64,000 nt of DNA from Zerene cesonia (taxonomy: Eukaryota; Arthropoda; Insecta; Lepidoptera; Pieridae), in NCBI RefSeq assembly GCF_012273895.1, contig NC_052109.1, positions 4,230,432-4,294,431 of the forward strand, read 5' to 3'. The stretch's first letter is position 1; each line of letters begins with the position of its first letter. The position numbers were made by a program, and so were the translations under genes. Shown here piece after piece: positions 1 to 11,900 of this stretch. The notes under the pieces are model-generated. The model did not search any database. It was not told the DNA's origin and saw nothing but the letters and a program-made list of their open reading frames with translations.

Positions 1-119
1 TAAACATATCTGAAATATTCGATTGTTAATAAGCATTTACCTTTTCTGGGCACGTTGTTTATAAAATTATGGTCACTCGCGGTTAATTGCGCATTTAACC
101 CTCATAGAATTTGTTTCCA

Positions 120-350
120 GAAAGAGGGCGCGCAAGATAGACTAGCCGACGCGGCGGCGCGCGGCAGAATCGCGCGGCCTCGACCTTGGCCGTCAAACCA
201 GCGCATGCGCCCCGCGCCGCCCCCCAACGTTCCTCCGCCAATTATGTCATTATGTTTGCTGCTGTTGTGTTGCCAAACACAGTCGCGCTTCGCTGGAGCT
301 GGATCCAGATTTCTAACATGTTTCACAAATACATTTGTTCTATATAAGCG
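120..350 (+). promoter_or_regulatory. CpG-rich block with downstream TATA-like box
   Basis: Positions 125-245 are strikingly GC- and CpG-rich (repeated GCGCGC, GGCGGC, CCCCGC) against AT-rich surroundings. A TATATAAG sequence at 341-348 sits where a plus-strand core promoter could be. I see no coding exon downstream before the NRF-6 gene, so any transcript would be non-coding or the block may serve a gene left of the window. It could equally be an enhancer. Confidence 0.3.
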
Positions 351-369
351 CCTTGTGCTCTTAAATTAA

Positions 370-2140
370 CACATTCATATAATTAGTAGCTATGGTTCTG
401 GAAGAGAACATCCCTCTGAGTAGGTACTTTCTTTATGTCTTAAAAATAAAAGGCGTCTTCCATATGTTATGTAGGTAATACAGTGGTAAAACCAACAAAG
501 GTTGATATAGATTAAATATCATGATTAAGTATTTAGCAAATGAGGCGCATATATTGTGTGCAGAAACTCCACGTCAGACTTTACAGAATAATTAAAGACG
601 TATGTAGTTAGAATTGTATTTTAATTTGCTCTGGTTGGAATTTAGAACCTTCACTACGGTACGCCATACCATAGATAACATAATACTATACTGCAGTACG
701 AACCAACGAATAAAAAAATAAAAATAAAAATATTTTCAGTGAAAACGTAAAATGCAATAAAAATGCAATACATAGTATGGTATAAAATCAAATAGGTACG
801 TTACCTTACTTACCACAAAGTTATCGTACATACCTGTGGCACATACCACGTAGAATTATAAAAAATAAATGTTATTTGTGTATTAAGAAAAAGACAAATA
901 AATTATCCCAAACGTTTTCCTAATAACATCTATGTTAAAAAAACTTTTTCGGTAATGTAAAAAAAATCAAAACTATCTCTTTAAATCAAAAAACCTCCAA
1001 TTTTTACGGCCATACAAAAACGTGATGTAATTGTGTATTTTGCAACAGATATATTGGACCTACCTTAATGTTACATAAGTTTAGGTATAAACGCCATCTA
1101 TAAAAAATGAAAAATACTGTGGATAGAAATTATTCATTGTAATTGACGATGACCTAGGTGATTTACACACATTTCTATAGATGGCGTTAATATCAATAAA
1201 ATTAGGAAATTTTTCATAAAGTATTACCACAGTATAAGTATAGAGGACGCTTTTATCGAGTTTGTAATTTTTTAAATTTTAACATCTCAAAACTTCAATA
1301 TACAACTGCTACTTTAAATGTTCAGTTGTAATGTTTATGTTGTAAAGCTAATAACATTACAACTAAATATCCTCGAACAATTCGAATTAAAATATCTTAT
1401 AATTCTCGAATACACAGTTTTATTAAATTTGGTTCAGATATTTAGGAGTAGCTAAAGCAAAAGTAATATTAATAAATCTCTCCTTTTAGTATCCGTAAAG
1501 GATTCAAAAGAAATAGTTGGATGTATTTTTGATATTACCTGTGGTTTTATCTAAGTAGTAAATATTATAAAGTTAAAATGCTGATTAAGGAAAAAATAAG
1601 TTATTACAGCAAATAGGTGAAAATACATAAAATTAAAGAAATTTGTTATCAAAAATAAGACTGAGCTTATAGGTCTCGTAACCAAGCCATTAAATCTTAA
1701 AGAAAAAAATGCTGATATATTTGTTGAGGAATAAATAGCTTTGCTAAGAAGATATCTTGAAAATCGCATATATAATTTTTTTTTTAATTTATACATTCGA
1801 CCCGTGTCACATTTTCCATAAACTTGAAACTGCGACAATAGGGTTAATGAATCATTTGAAAAAAGCCTATTTATCATTAAAAAGTCATATTTTTTAACGT
1901 TAATATGAAACAATTGTTGTATAAAGTGAGTTAATAAAATAACTAATATTATTTTACTTTAACACTTTATTGCTTAATGATTCTTACAATACTCTTATAG
2001 TTCGATTATCGTTAATAAATTACAACACTTATCCTAACTAGTTTATTGTAATAATAATGTTTTTTACTTTTTTACATTTACATACGAAAGATAGTTCGTT
2101 CCTTTCTTAAAATTAAATTTTGTAGTAAATTTGTTTTGGT
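370..2140. other. AT-rich intergenic stretch
   Basis: I see no gene here. It holds one copy of the dispersed TTATCTGTGG-type motif (661-691, minus orientation) and a 103-bp element with inverted termini (1088-1190). The remaining sequence is AT-rich with no coding signal; the 120-residue open frame at 1551-1913 is low-complexity and AT-driven. Confidence 0.6.
1088..1190. mobile_element. 103-bp MITE-like element with 15-bp inverted termini
   Basis: The left end at 1088-1102 (TAAACGCCATCTATA) is matched in 14 of 15 positions by the reverse complement of 1176-1190. The interior is AT-rich and non-coding. This is compatible with a tiny non-autonomous DNA transposon or a solo palindromic repeat. 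No clear target-site duplication was identified. Confidence 0.4.
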
Positions 2141-2426
2141 ATGTGGTAGTCGAGCATGCTTCGGCGCGAATTGGGCCAGCTCGCACCGGGGAAGTGACAC
2201 ACTCCCACAGAAGACCAGCGTGACGCGAGCATACTGTGTTTCGTTCGGTAAGTGGGGGAGCCGGAGGCTCATATCCTTTTTCTTACGCTTCCCAGTCCTT
2301 TCATTTATTACTCTCGTCAATCCTTTCTCACCCTACGCCTCTCTAATGTTCATGGGCGGTGGTAGCGCTTACCTTCATCTGGTGGGTACCAGCTCCATGG
2401 CCAACGATGCCAAAAAAAAAGAAAAG
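2141..2426 (+). mobile_element. SINE-like repeat, copy 1
   Basis: This is a copy of a GC-rich non-autonomous repeat also present at 4421-4605, 47085-47270, 47366-47556 and 53393-53735. Shared blocks include GCCAGCTCGCACCGGGGAAG, GGGGGAGCCGGAGG and GGTGGTAGCGCTTACC, and it ends in an A-rich tail, which sets the plus orientation. No tRNA-type A and B boxes were recognised. It lies just beyond the 3' end of the NRF-6 gene. Confidence 0.7.
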
Positions 2427-2818
2427 CAGTAACCCTAATTTTGTATATAAATATGGAATTTAATCCTTAATAATCGGTATTGATAAAATTTGGCATTAAG
2501 ATAGTTATAGGTAGATTTAAAGTAAAACATGTTTTCCCCAAAAGGCGATAATATACTGTGAAAAGTACGACTGACGCACATCAAAGTCTCAAGGACATCT
2601 GTAGGTTTTCTTTTAAGTTGCAATCAAATGTTTATAATTCTACTCTCTTACGACGACGTTTATAGTTGAAACTTCTATACCTATAGCTGAAAACTTTTTA
2701 TGCTAAATACTTCTTTCTCTTTACAAAATTATAAAACAGTCTTATACAGGAGAAGTAACATGAGATGACAGGAAGAATAATACCGAGGGGTTATTATTCA
2801 GTTTAACTCCTAGCATTT

Positions 2819-2918
2819 TCAAACTTTCGATGAATCGATTTGTACAACTGGCGGTAGATTATCCTGGAGATGGCCTTGATTTTGTTCGTTTTTTTCTTCG
2901 GTCGTTGAGGGTTCTCTC
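2819..2918 (-). CDS. NRF-6-like exon 13: cytosolic tail and stop
   Basis: The acceptor is TTTGCAG. It encodes a hydrophilic Glu/Gln/Asn-rich tail of 32 residues ending SSKV, then TGA at 2819-2821. The phase fits exon 12. Tail sequences vary in this family, so support rests on splice signals, phase and position. Confidence 0.75.
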
Positions 2919-5900
2919 CTGCAAAAATATATTAATGGAAGTACATCTAAATATATATAACTCGCTAACGCACAGCACCACTGGACCGATCGAATAGATA
3001 GATGTTAGAGGTTAGAAAAGGAGGAGAGCTTAGAAAGGATTTTCTTAAATTCTCCCCCCAAGGAGATAAAAAAGGAGATGAAAATTTGTAACGTGAAAAT
3101 TTATTAAGACCGCGCGGGCAAAGCTGCGGACAACAGCAAGTTAAACTATTAATCATGATCTTATTTAAAGGGATTTGGTTGATATCTTAATCTTATCTGT
3201 GCTCCAGGTAATAGTGCAGGGTGCTATTCTCAACAAACTTTATTGTTTAAGTTTTATTTTCAATCAAAATACCCAATCTCACCTCGGTAGTAAACAAACA
3301 GCAAGAAGGTTGTTGATCGGTGCTTCAACTAAAATCCATATAAGGAAGGAGGCAATTAATCCTTCCACCACCACCCCTCCACTCATTGTTAACTGAAACA
3401 TTAATAATTTAAATAAATTCCTCCTTGTATTATAAATAAAAAAGTTCCTTAATTAAGTACTACCGTCTGTCTGAGAAGAGACAGCTCTTTTCTTCATACC
3501 AAAAACATAGAACTAATTCTAATAACATGAAGCCGAAGATTTTGTTTGTTTGAGGCTTTCGAGATTTGATGTTTTGAGTAAATGTTTTATAAGTACCATG
3601 AGCAATGCGGGGGCGTATAGTATCATATTATCTGTGCCGGGACGAGCTGCTGGTTAGGTATGAAATAGTTGAATTAAATACTTCTATAGTATGTGTATGA
3701 TCTTCACCACTGATAATATAATTCTATACTATTACCTACACCTATATAAAGGGTAAGAAATTAATTTATTATCTTGATTTTACCCGATTTAAAAAAAAGC
3801 AGTTCATCAATTCGACCGTATTTTGTTATACTTGTTACCTCGTAACTTTTCTCTGGATGATCCGATTATTACGATTCTTCTGTTTGTTTGATTTAACACG
3901 AGTACTTTTTAATGGATTTTAAACACGATTTTTTCATTATGTTATTTAAAAGTCTTTTAAATAAAAAGTCAATAAAAAGTCTTTAATATCTAAATTTGCA
4001 GGTAGTTAAGTTTTTTGTTAGAAATAATTATTTTCAAAAAGTTCATGATTCACTATGTTAACGCGTCTGTCTGTTAAACTGTCAATAAATCCCTTTGAAG
4101 CTTGCATTATATTAATGTACTTAAAACAAATCATAGATATTTAAAGATATGGGTTAAAATATTTAATAGGCTACATAACTACGAAATAAGCTACTTACCA
4201 TAGTCACATAATCATTATGTTGCATATTCCTGGTGACATAAACATTTCTGGCAATAATTAATGAGTGAGTCAAATACAGTCCGTAGGCCAAGCGGCTGAG
4301 AGGCACCCACGCGTGCCAGCAAAAAAAGCTTTTTATCAATGCTGAAAGAAATTTCTTTACTTAATATATAATAACCATATTAAAAAGACAAAAAAAAAAT
4401 ATTTGCATATTTAATTTTTTGACGCCTGATGGTAAGCGCTACCACCGCCCATGAACATTTGTAAAGGCGTAAAGTCGATTGCAGACCTTACGCCTCTACA
4501 AATGGATTGCCGACTTTAAATTGGGAAGGGATTAAGAAAGGATTGGCGAGAGGAATAAAGGAAAGGACTGGGAAGGGGAAGGAAAAGAATATGGGCCATA
4601 ATGGATTAATAATTAAGTATTATACTAATATGTATTTATATAACATTTAAATAATAATTATATATTTAAATTGTAATTATTTTAATAATTAAGTAGTAGG
4701 GGTAAGGGTAGGGGTAGGGGTAAGAATTATAAGGATTAAAAAGACGATTACGACTTAAAAGGACGATTGTTTTTTTTTTCTTTGGGCTCTGATATATAAC
4801 CATCATTTTTTTTTTAATTTAATTATCATAATCACTTTTTTAAAAATTTCAGAATAAGTGATTAGAACCTTTTTTCAAGTTCAACCCCGTATTTTAATAT
4901 ATGTACCTGTTATGATCTTCCTCAAATTCTTCTCAAATAAAACTAAAAGTTTCCTCCAAATTAAAAAAAACATGTCATAATTTCATCAGCAATTATGGTT
5001 TGACAATCGATTGATTAAATCATTATAATTTTATTAGTACCTTAGTATCTTTAGGAAGAAGAAAAGGCGAGATATTGTTACATCATAAAGCACCCAACGT
5101 CAACACCTCCTGAACGTATTCCATCAAAATATGAGGTAGATTTAAATGTATTTCAACGGAATATGTTGTCAACGTAATCTTATTAAAATACCAGCATCCC
5201 GCTTAATAAGCGCTAATAAAAATTCAACCAGTTAGAGAAGGTTGACACATAATGACCATAATGTGCTTTTAATAACCCTTTTAATGTGCTTTGGTGTAAA
5301 ATGGTAAAAAGCGGTAAACAAAAGAATACGTACTCTACGTATAAGCAATACGCATAGGTACTGTATCAGCCTCGTGATTGCTTTAAACAAGTACCGGCGT
5401 GCTATAAAATCCTTTTGATCCGATTTTTAATGTGACCTCGAAGTTTACAAACGGTATCTATGCTAATGTAGGTAATGGAAAACCTTTGACCCATTAATTT
5501 TGCAGCCACAAAGTTTAAGTTTTCAGAATTTATTGTGTCGTAAGCAAGCAAGGTTTCGTTACAGGAACAATTTTTACATCTCTACGTTGATTCGATACAA
5601 ATTGTTCAATTAGTTGGTTTAAAAGTCTATTACTTAATCGTTTATATCAGAATATGATAAGTTTTTCAGTGCAGTTCTTGTAACGAGACTGGTTTAAAGA
5701 AAAAGTCATTCTCTACACGCTTATAAATCGTAGGTACTATATAACCAGGTGCAAGGCCAAGCAGTGAAATAACTATGAATTATTTTTATTAGTGCATCAA
5801 ATAATTGATTACCTCTGAGACGAGACAACGCTGACCATTCTGTGTCACGTTCATTTATGTCACCCGCAACAATTGTGTTCCTATTAACTAATGAAAAAAT

Positions 5901-8900
5901 ATTCACCAATCACAGTACTTTTTTTTTGTTTTTGATTTGACGCGAGCAATTGTCTTTTGCATCTAAAAATTGTTGAATTTTCTACTCACTGTATTCCTAT
6001 TTTGATGCCAAATAAAGGCATGTCTATGTGTATGTTAATTAATAAAATACAAACCGGGCGTCAAAAGTAACTTCCAAGAATTTTGTGTATTAACGACTAG
6101 CCAAAGTAAATAAATAATGAACATAAATTCGATTAGTACAATGAAATGTTTGTGACACGATATTAATTTAGTTATAAACCAAAAAACAGTTAGCTACATA
6201 AGAACATCGCTTCGATTAGTCAAATAGAAACAACATATAAAGTCAATCGCCTAAGTCGGCGGCTTATAAATACTTACGAACATTTCCAAACGCGCAACTC
6301 AAGACGATAAAGGAAATACCACAGGCCCACACTGGTCGGTTCAATGCTGCATAAATTGCGCTCTCAAGCACTGTGTATTGTCGCCACAAGTATGGAGGTC
6401 CGGAGAATAATACTGCTATCATAAGTGTGATTCCTGTGAGCATGCCTATTAGCGACCATTTCTGAAATAAAACCATAATTGATAAGTTATTGTAGCGGGG
6501 AATATAACAGCAGGTATTTCGTTTAATTATTCACTAAAAACGTTTTCTCCGATTAAATCATATGTAACAAATGCATTAATAAATACTGGTACCCCTTATA
6601 GGTCTGAAAGAAAGTCATTTTTTTATTTTATTATGTGCAAAAAGTAAAGCTTTTTTATTTATTGATATTTATTACAATAACATAGAAAGATTCATAAATG
6701 ATGCAAACATAATTTTGTATATGTTAGAGTTTATTTTATTTTAATAATGGTTTGAAAAGTAGCTTAGAATTGTAATAAAGGTACAAATATGTACTTAGTA
6801 AATATTGTGTAGTATTTTCTTGTGTTTGACTTTACGCGAGTATTATACATTTAGAAATTATAGAGTTTTAACGGCGAGTGTGGTCACGGGGAGTCTGACT
6901 GACGTGACCACGCTCGACGCTCGCTGTATAGTGTTCGAACGTCGGGTTAATAATATAATGAATAAATCGCGTTTGAAGTTTGAACGTCCATTAATAAATC
7001 TTCAATTTCTGAATTATTGTTTAATCTGTGACAATGATTTAAATGCGAGTAAGAATTCTTAGATGGCAGGCTTTTAGTAACATGAAAAAATCTGTGTGAT
7101 ATGACTGGTACTTGGTAGTTTCATTTCATCTTAAATAGAAATCTTTATGCCTTGCACCATTCCATGTGTACGTGCCGAGACGGACTGCTACTAAATAACA
7201 AATGTTTTAGTTTAATAAGAAGTCAAACTGGCTAGAAAATTGACCTTGTCTGAATAGTACCTAATGAAAAAAAAGTACTGTTAAAAAATCTTAGAATGTC
7301 AAAAGTCATTACGTATTAAAATTCTATTGAATAATATTAATCGAGTTAATTGAAATAATAAATATAACCATTAATTTTTTACTGCTGAATGACCAATCAA
7401 TCGTTGTAGCTGTCTGCCGCAATATTCGACCATTAAAAATATTTCGATAAAAGGATATAGTTATCTCTTATTACAGTATATAAGTTATACAATGTAATAA
7501 TATTATAAACGAAATTTGGTACAGATTACTAGTTTTAATATAAGTAGTATTATATTATCTATGGTACTATCACAAAAAGTACTTATTATTAATGTTAGCG
7601 TTTTAATCGTGGATATGCTGGTAAAGTCAAAAAATATAACAATAACATGGCATTGACATACCTGCGATATTCTTTTGTTTTTCATTGTGTAATATCGTAC
7701 AAAAATGTAGCCGCTAAAGAACCCGATGAGGTAAGCAGCGAATCTCGTGTGACTCTTTATGTATGTAAGATGAAATTGCTTTTGTCCTCTTGGATTTGAT
7801 ATGAAACTGTCAAAATTTTAACACGTTAATAATGAAATATTCATTTTTCGTACAATTAACTAGAATTCACAATTAAACTTCATAATCGACGTATTAAAGA
7901 AATTTACCGATTACTGAGTGTTGAAAAACTTATGCCATATACACAATAACAATTTCAACGATTAGAATTTCAAGGTATATTCCAATTGCACCCACAATTG
8001 ATTAAAATTATGCCAAAGAGTCATATGCCAAATTCTCATTTTTTTAAATAACAAAGAATAAAGAAGAATTATTATAATACGCTTTCAATTAAGGATCAAT
8101 TTTAAATAGCTCATAGATAGTTATGGCCGGTGCATGATAACAATCAATGTCTACTACGTGGAGGAAAAATTATTGTTTTTTTTCCACTTATTAGGTAAAG
8201 GCACGCAATCGGCCATGGTAATTGAGTAAACATCTTTTTTTTCACCTACAATAGAGGTAAAGGTGTTATGCATAAAATTAATCAATTGTATAGACGATTA
8301 AAGTATTTTTGACGGTAAATAAGAATGTCGGTATCGTATTTGCTAATCACTCATCCTTTTCATTTCAATTTTCAATAGTGGTCCAGTTCTAAACCATTTC
8401 AGTCCTATATTAATATAGTTTTTACACACACTACTTAATATGATGAAGCGCGGTATGGAAAGCCTTTGATACGTGATAAAAATTACAAAGCTGAAACTTC
8501 GTAAATCATCGCCTCTTCACCAACAAGTCGAGCCGCTTTCGTGAAGGGGCCACGGGTACTGGTAAGAATTCTTCCGCAACCCTTCTATAGTTTCTACTTT
8601 CTCTTTTATACCTAGTCTTGCCATAAATATTGTAATAAAGAAAAAAGAAAATTGTTAACTGCAAATAACATTTATTACTNNNNNNNNNNNNNNNNNNNNN
8701 NNNNNNNNNNNNNNNNNNNNNNNNNNNNNNNNNNNNNNNNNNNNNNNNNNNNNNNNNNNNNNNNNNNNNNNNNNNNNNNNNNNNNNNNNNNNNNNNNNNN
8801 NNNNNNNNNNNNNNNNNNNNNNNNNNNNNNNNNNNNNNNNNNNNNNNNNNNNNNNNNNNNNNNNNNNNNNNNNNNNNNNNNNNNNNNNNNNNNNNNNNNN

Positions 8901-11900
8901 NNNNNNNNNNNNNNNNNNNNNNNNNNNNNNNNNNNNNNNNNNNNNNNNNNNNNNNNNNNNNNNNNNNNNNNNNNNNNNNNNNNNNNNNNNNNNNNNNNNN
9001 NNNNNNNNNNNNNNNNNNNNNNNNNNNNNNNNNNNNNNNNNNNNNNNNNNNNNNNNNNNNNNNNNNNNNNNNNNNNNNNNNNNNNNNNNNNNNNNNNNNN
9101 NNNNNNNNNNNNNNNNNNNNNNNNNNNNNNNNNNNNNNNNNNNNNNNNNNNNNNNNNNNNNNNNNNNNNNNNNNNNNNNNNNNNNNNNNNNNNNNNNNNN
9201 NNNNNNNNNNNNNNNNNNNNNNNNNNNNNNNNNNNNNNNNNNNNNNNNNNNNNNNNNNNNNNNNNNNNNNNNNNNNNNNNNNNNNNNNNNNNNNNNNNNN
9301 NNNNNNNNNNNNNNNNNNNNNNNNNNNNNNNNNNNNNNNNNNNNNNNNNNNNNNNNNNNNNNNNNNNNNNNNNNNNNNNNNNNNNNNNNNNNNNNNNNNN
9401 NNNNNNNNNNNNNNNNNNNNNNNNNNNNNNNNNNNNNNNNNNNNNNNNNNNNNNNNNNNNNNNNNNNNNNNNNNNNNNNNNNNNNNNNNNNNNNNNNNNN
9501 NNNNNNNNNNNNNNNNNNNNNNNNNNNNNNNNNNNNNNNNNNNNNNNNNNNNNNNNNNNNNNNNNNNNNNNNNNNNNNNNNNNNNNNNNNNNNNNNNNNN
9601 NNNNNNNNNNNNNNNNNNNNNNNNNNNNNNNNNNNNNNNNNNNNNNNNNNNNNNNNNNNNNNNNNNNNNNNNNNNNNNNCAGATTCGAAATTCAAATGTA
9701 ATATTTTTTTATAATTAAGTGTAACAGTATTTATGGCCAGACTAAGTATATAAACCTAATAATATTTAAAAAAAAATCCAGACAATAAACAAAATAAAGA
9801 ACCAAAACTTACTCGAACGTGAAGAGTTGTATAGGAGGCAGATTATATAAATAGTTTACAATCCCAGGTGACATAATTGCTGCAACCGACAGCAAAACTG
9901 CAGCTATTTGTCCTGTCAATTTGTTGTTTTTGTACAGCCAATAGGCTAACAGAGTCACCACGAAAAAGTGAAAATCACACGGAATATACCAGCTAACTAC
10001 TAGACACTAAAACAAAAAAAAATGGAGACTCATCATTATACATAAAAGTGAAGTCCCGTGTCCCCTAGTGGGGTATAGGGCAGATGATGAACATCTGTTT
10101 CACTGATCGATTTTCTTTACGGACAAGTAGGTGATCAGCCTTCTGTGTCCTGCCAGACCGAGAAATTTCTTTTGTGCGTCCCCACCGGGAATTGAACCCA
10201 GGTCCCCTCGGTTCTATGCTCACGCGTTAACCACTGTACCAAGGAGACGGTCCATCAATATACATAATAATTATAAAAATTACCAAATAATGCGAATGTT
10301 AAAGAAAATAATATTCCAAAACATATCGAGAAAGCTTTATTGCTACATCTTGAAATTATGTAAACACTAAACGGTTTTATACACCATTAATTAACTACCT
10401 TTTCTATTTAACCTATTAACACGTGTAATTTTTTACTTCCATTTGCAAAAAAATTACTATTGACGTTCTCATAATTGATTGTGTTGTGAACCATGAACTT
10501 GTCTTAGTTACAAAAAAAAAATAGTATCTAACGACATAATATTATAAATGTCAACTTTTTATCGCATTTTACCCTTCTACTTTAAATTTAACTTTAAATT
10601 TAACAAGGACGGTTTACATATATAACTCGTCGTTAATTACCATATAGACTTTATAGAGCCTTAGAGCTGAATTTGGTTGATCCTACCATTTTGATGTCAA
10701 CAACAAAAATCATGTAACATTCAGGTGATTTCTGAACGTCTGTAAAGGTACAGATAGGAACTCTTTCTATCTTGATATAATGGTGATTATATTTATCACC
10801 ATCATCGTCATCAGCCCATATATGTTCTCACTGACGGGTACAGGCACACCTCACAGGTCTCCTATGAGGATGAACAAATTATACCATAAAAACATATATT
10901 TCACTTACAATATTTTCAGTATCGAAGTAATTGCTAATCATGAGTAGACTAGCCCACCAGTTCTTCCGGCATTGGTCTGTGTCCTGACTTATTGCCTTCT
11001 TCCACAGAGGTCCGGAGCCGGAGTAGGGGTAAACAGAACAAATGTAGAATATAGTCACTGCATATGCTACCGCTAACCTGAAAAAGTGCAAAAGGTGTCA
11101 TTTTTAGGCTCTAAAAGTAAAGTTCGATGTTCAAGTGTGGAAAAATAAGTTTTAAAGTGCTACGATATCTATATATATAAAAATGAAACCCGTTTTCCTT
11201 GGTCACGGCATCACGCGTGAATGGCTGGACCGATTTCACTAATTATTTTTTTGTTGTATTTGTTAATATTAGGAGAAGATTCTTACGGAAAAAAATATTA
11301 AGAAAATCTCTCAGAAATATTAAAAAAAGTACATTTAATTTTGCATATTTTAAAAAACGCGAGTAACAAATGTCAATGTCATTCACAGCCATAGATTATA
11401 CTTATATTAGGAGTTGAAATAGGGAGACGAAAGCGATATAACCGAATACCACGCGGGCGAAGCCGCGGGCGGAAAGCTAGTGTTTTAGAATATAATAGCT
11501 GCACGCTCCGGCTTCGCCCGGCTAGTCGTTTATTGTGATTTAAATAACACAAATTAACCTATTTTTAAGTTGATCGAACTTCACATGGTAAGTTCAAAAT
11601 ATTTTACCTATTCTATTGTGATAAAATAAAATTTGTAGATTTACATGACATATATCTATGGGAATGACATGTTTTACTGTAGTAAAAAGTAGCATATTCA
11701 TCTGTCGATATCATGATAGCAAGACAATCCAAAATATGCCCATAAAAATCGGAAACGATAAAATTCAACAATTGTATAATTGTAATTTAATTCTCGACCG
11801 CCTCATTGGTACAGTGGTTAACGCGTGAGCGTAGAACCGAGGGGTCCTGGGTTCAATTCCCGGTGGGGACGAACAAAAAAAAAATGTCTCGGGTCTGGCA

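Larger units (their letters stand above)
4342..6277 (-). other. NRF-6-like intron 10
   Basis: A 1.9-kb intron holding an inverted SINE-like copy (4421-4605) and a G-run cluster able to form a G-quadruplex (4699-4720). The remainder is AT-rich. A splice-like fragment near 5795-5870 was considered and rejected as an exon. Confidence 0.6.

Noticed and set aside
4690..4722. GGGGTA-type repeats as interstitial telomere sequence
   Set aside because: The lepidopteran telomere unit is TTAGG; this run has a different, irregular unit.
5795..5909. Possible NRF-6-like exon encoding EWSALSRLR
   Set aside because: It resembles the LSRL motif, but the phase and following sequence do not fit. The true exon with PLSRLAYGLYLTH is at 4199-4341 and joins exons 10 and 12 in phase.
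8652..9701. Long open frames on both strands across 8680-9679
   Set aside because: They consist of N and are artefacts of the scaffold gap.
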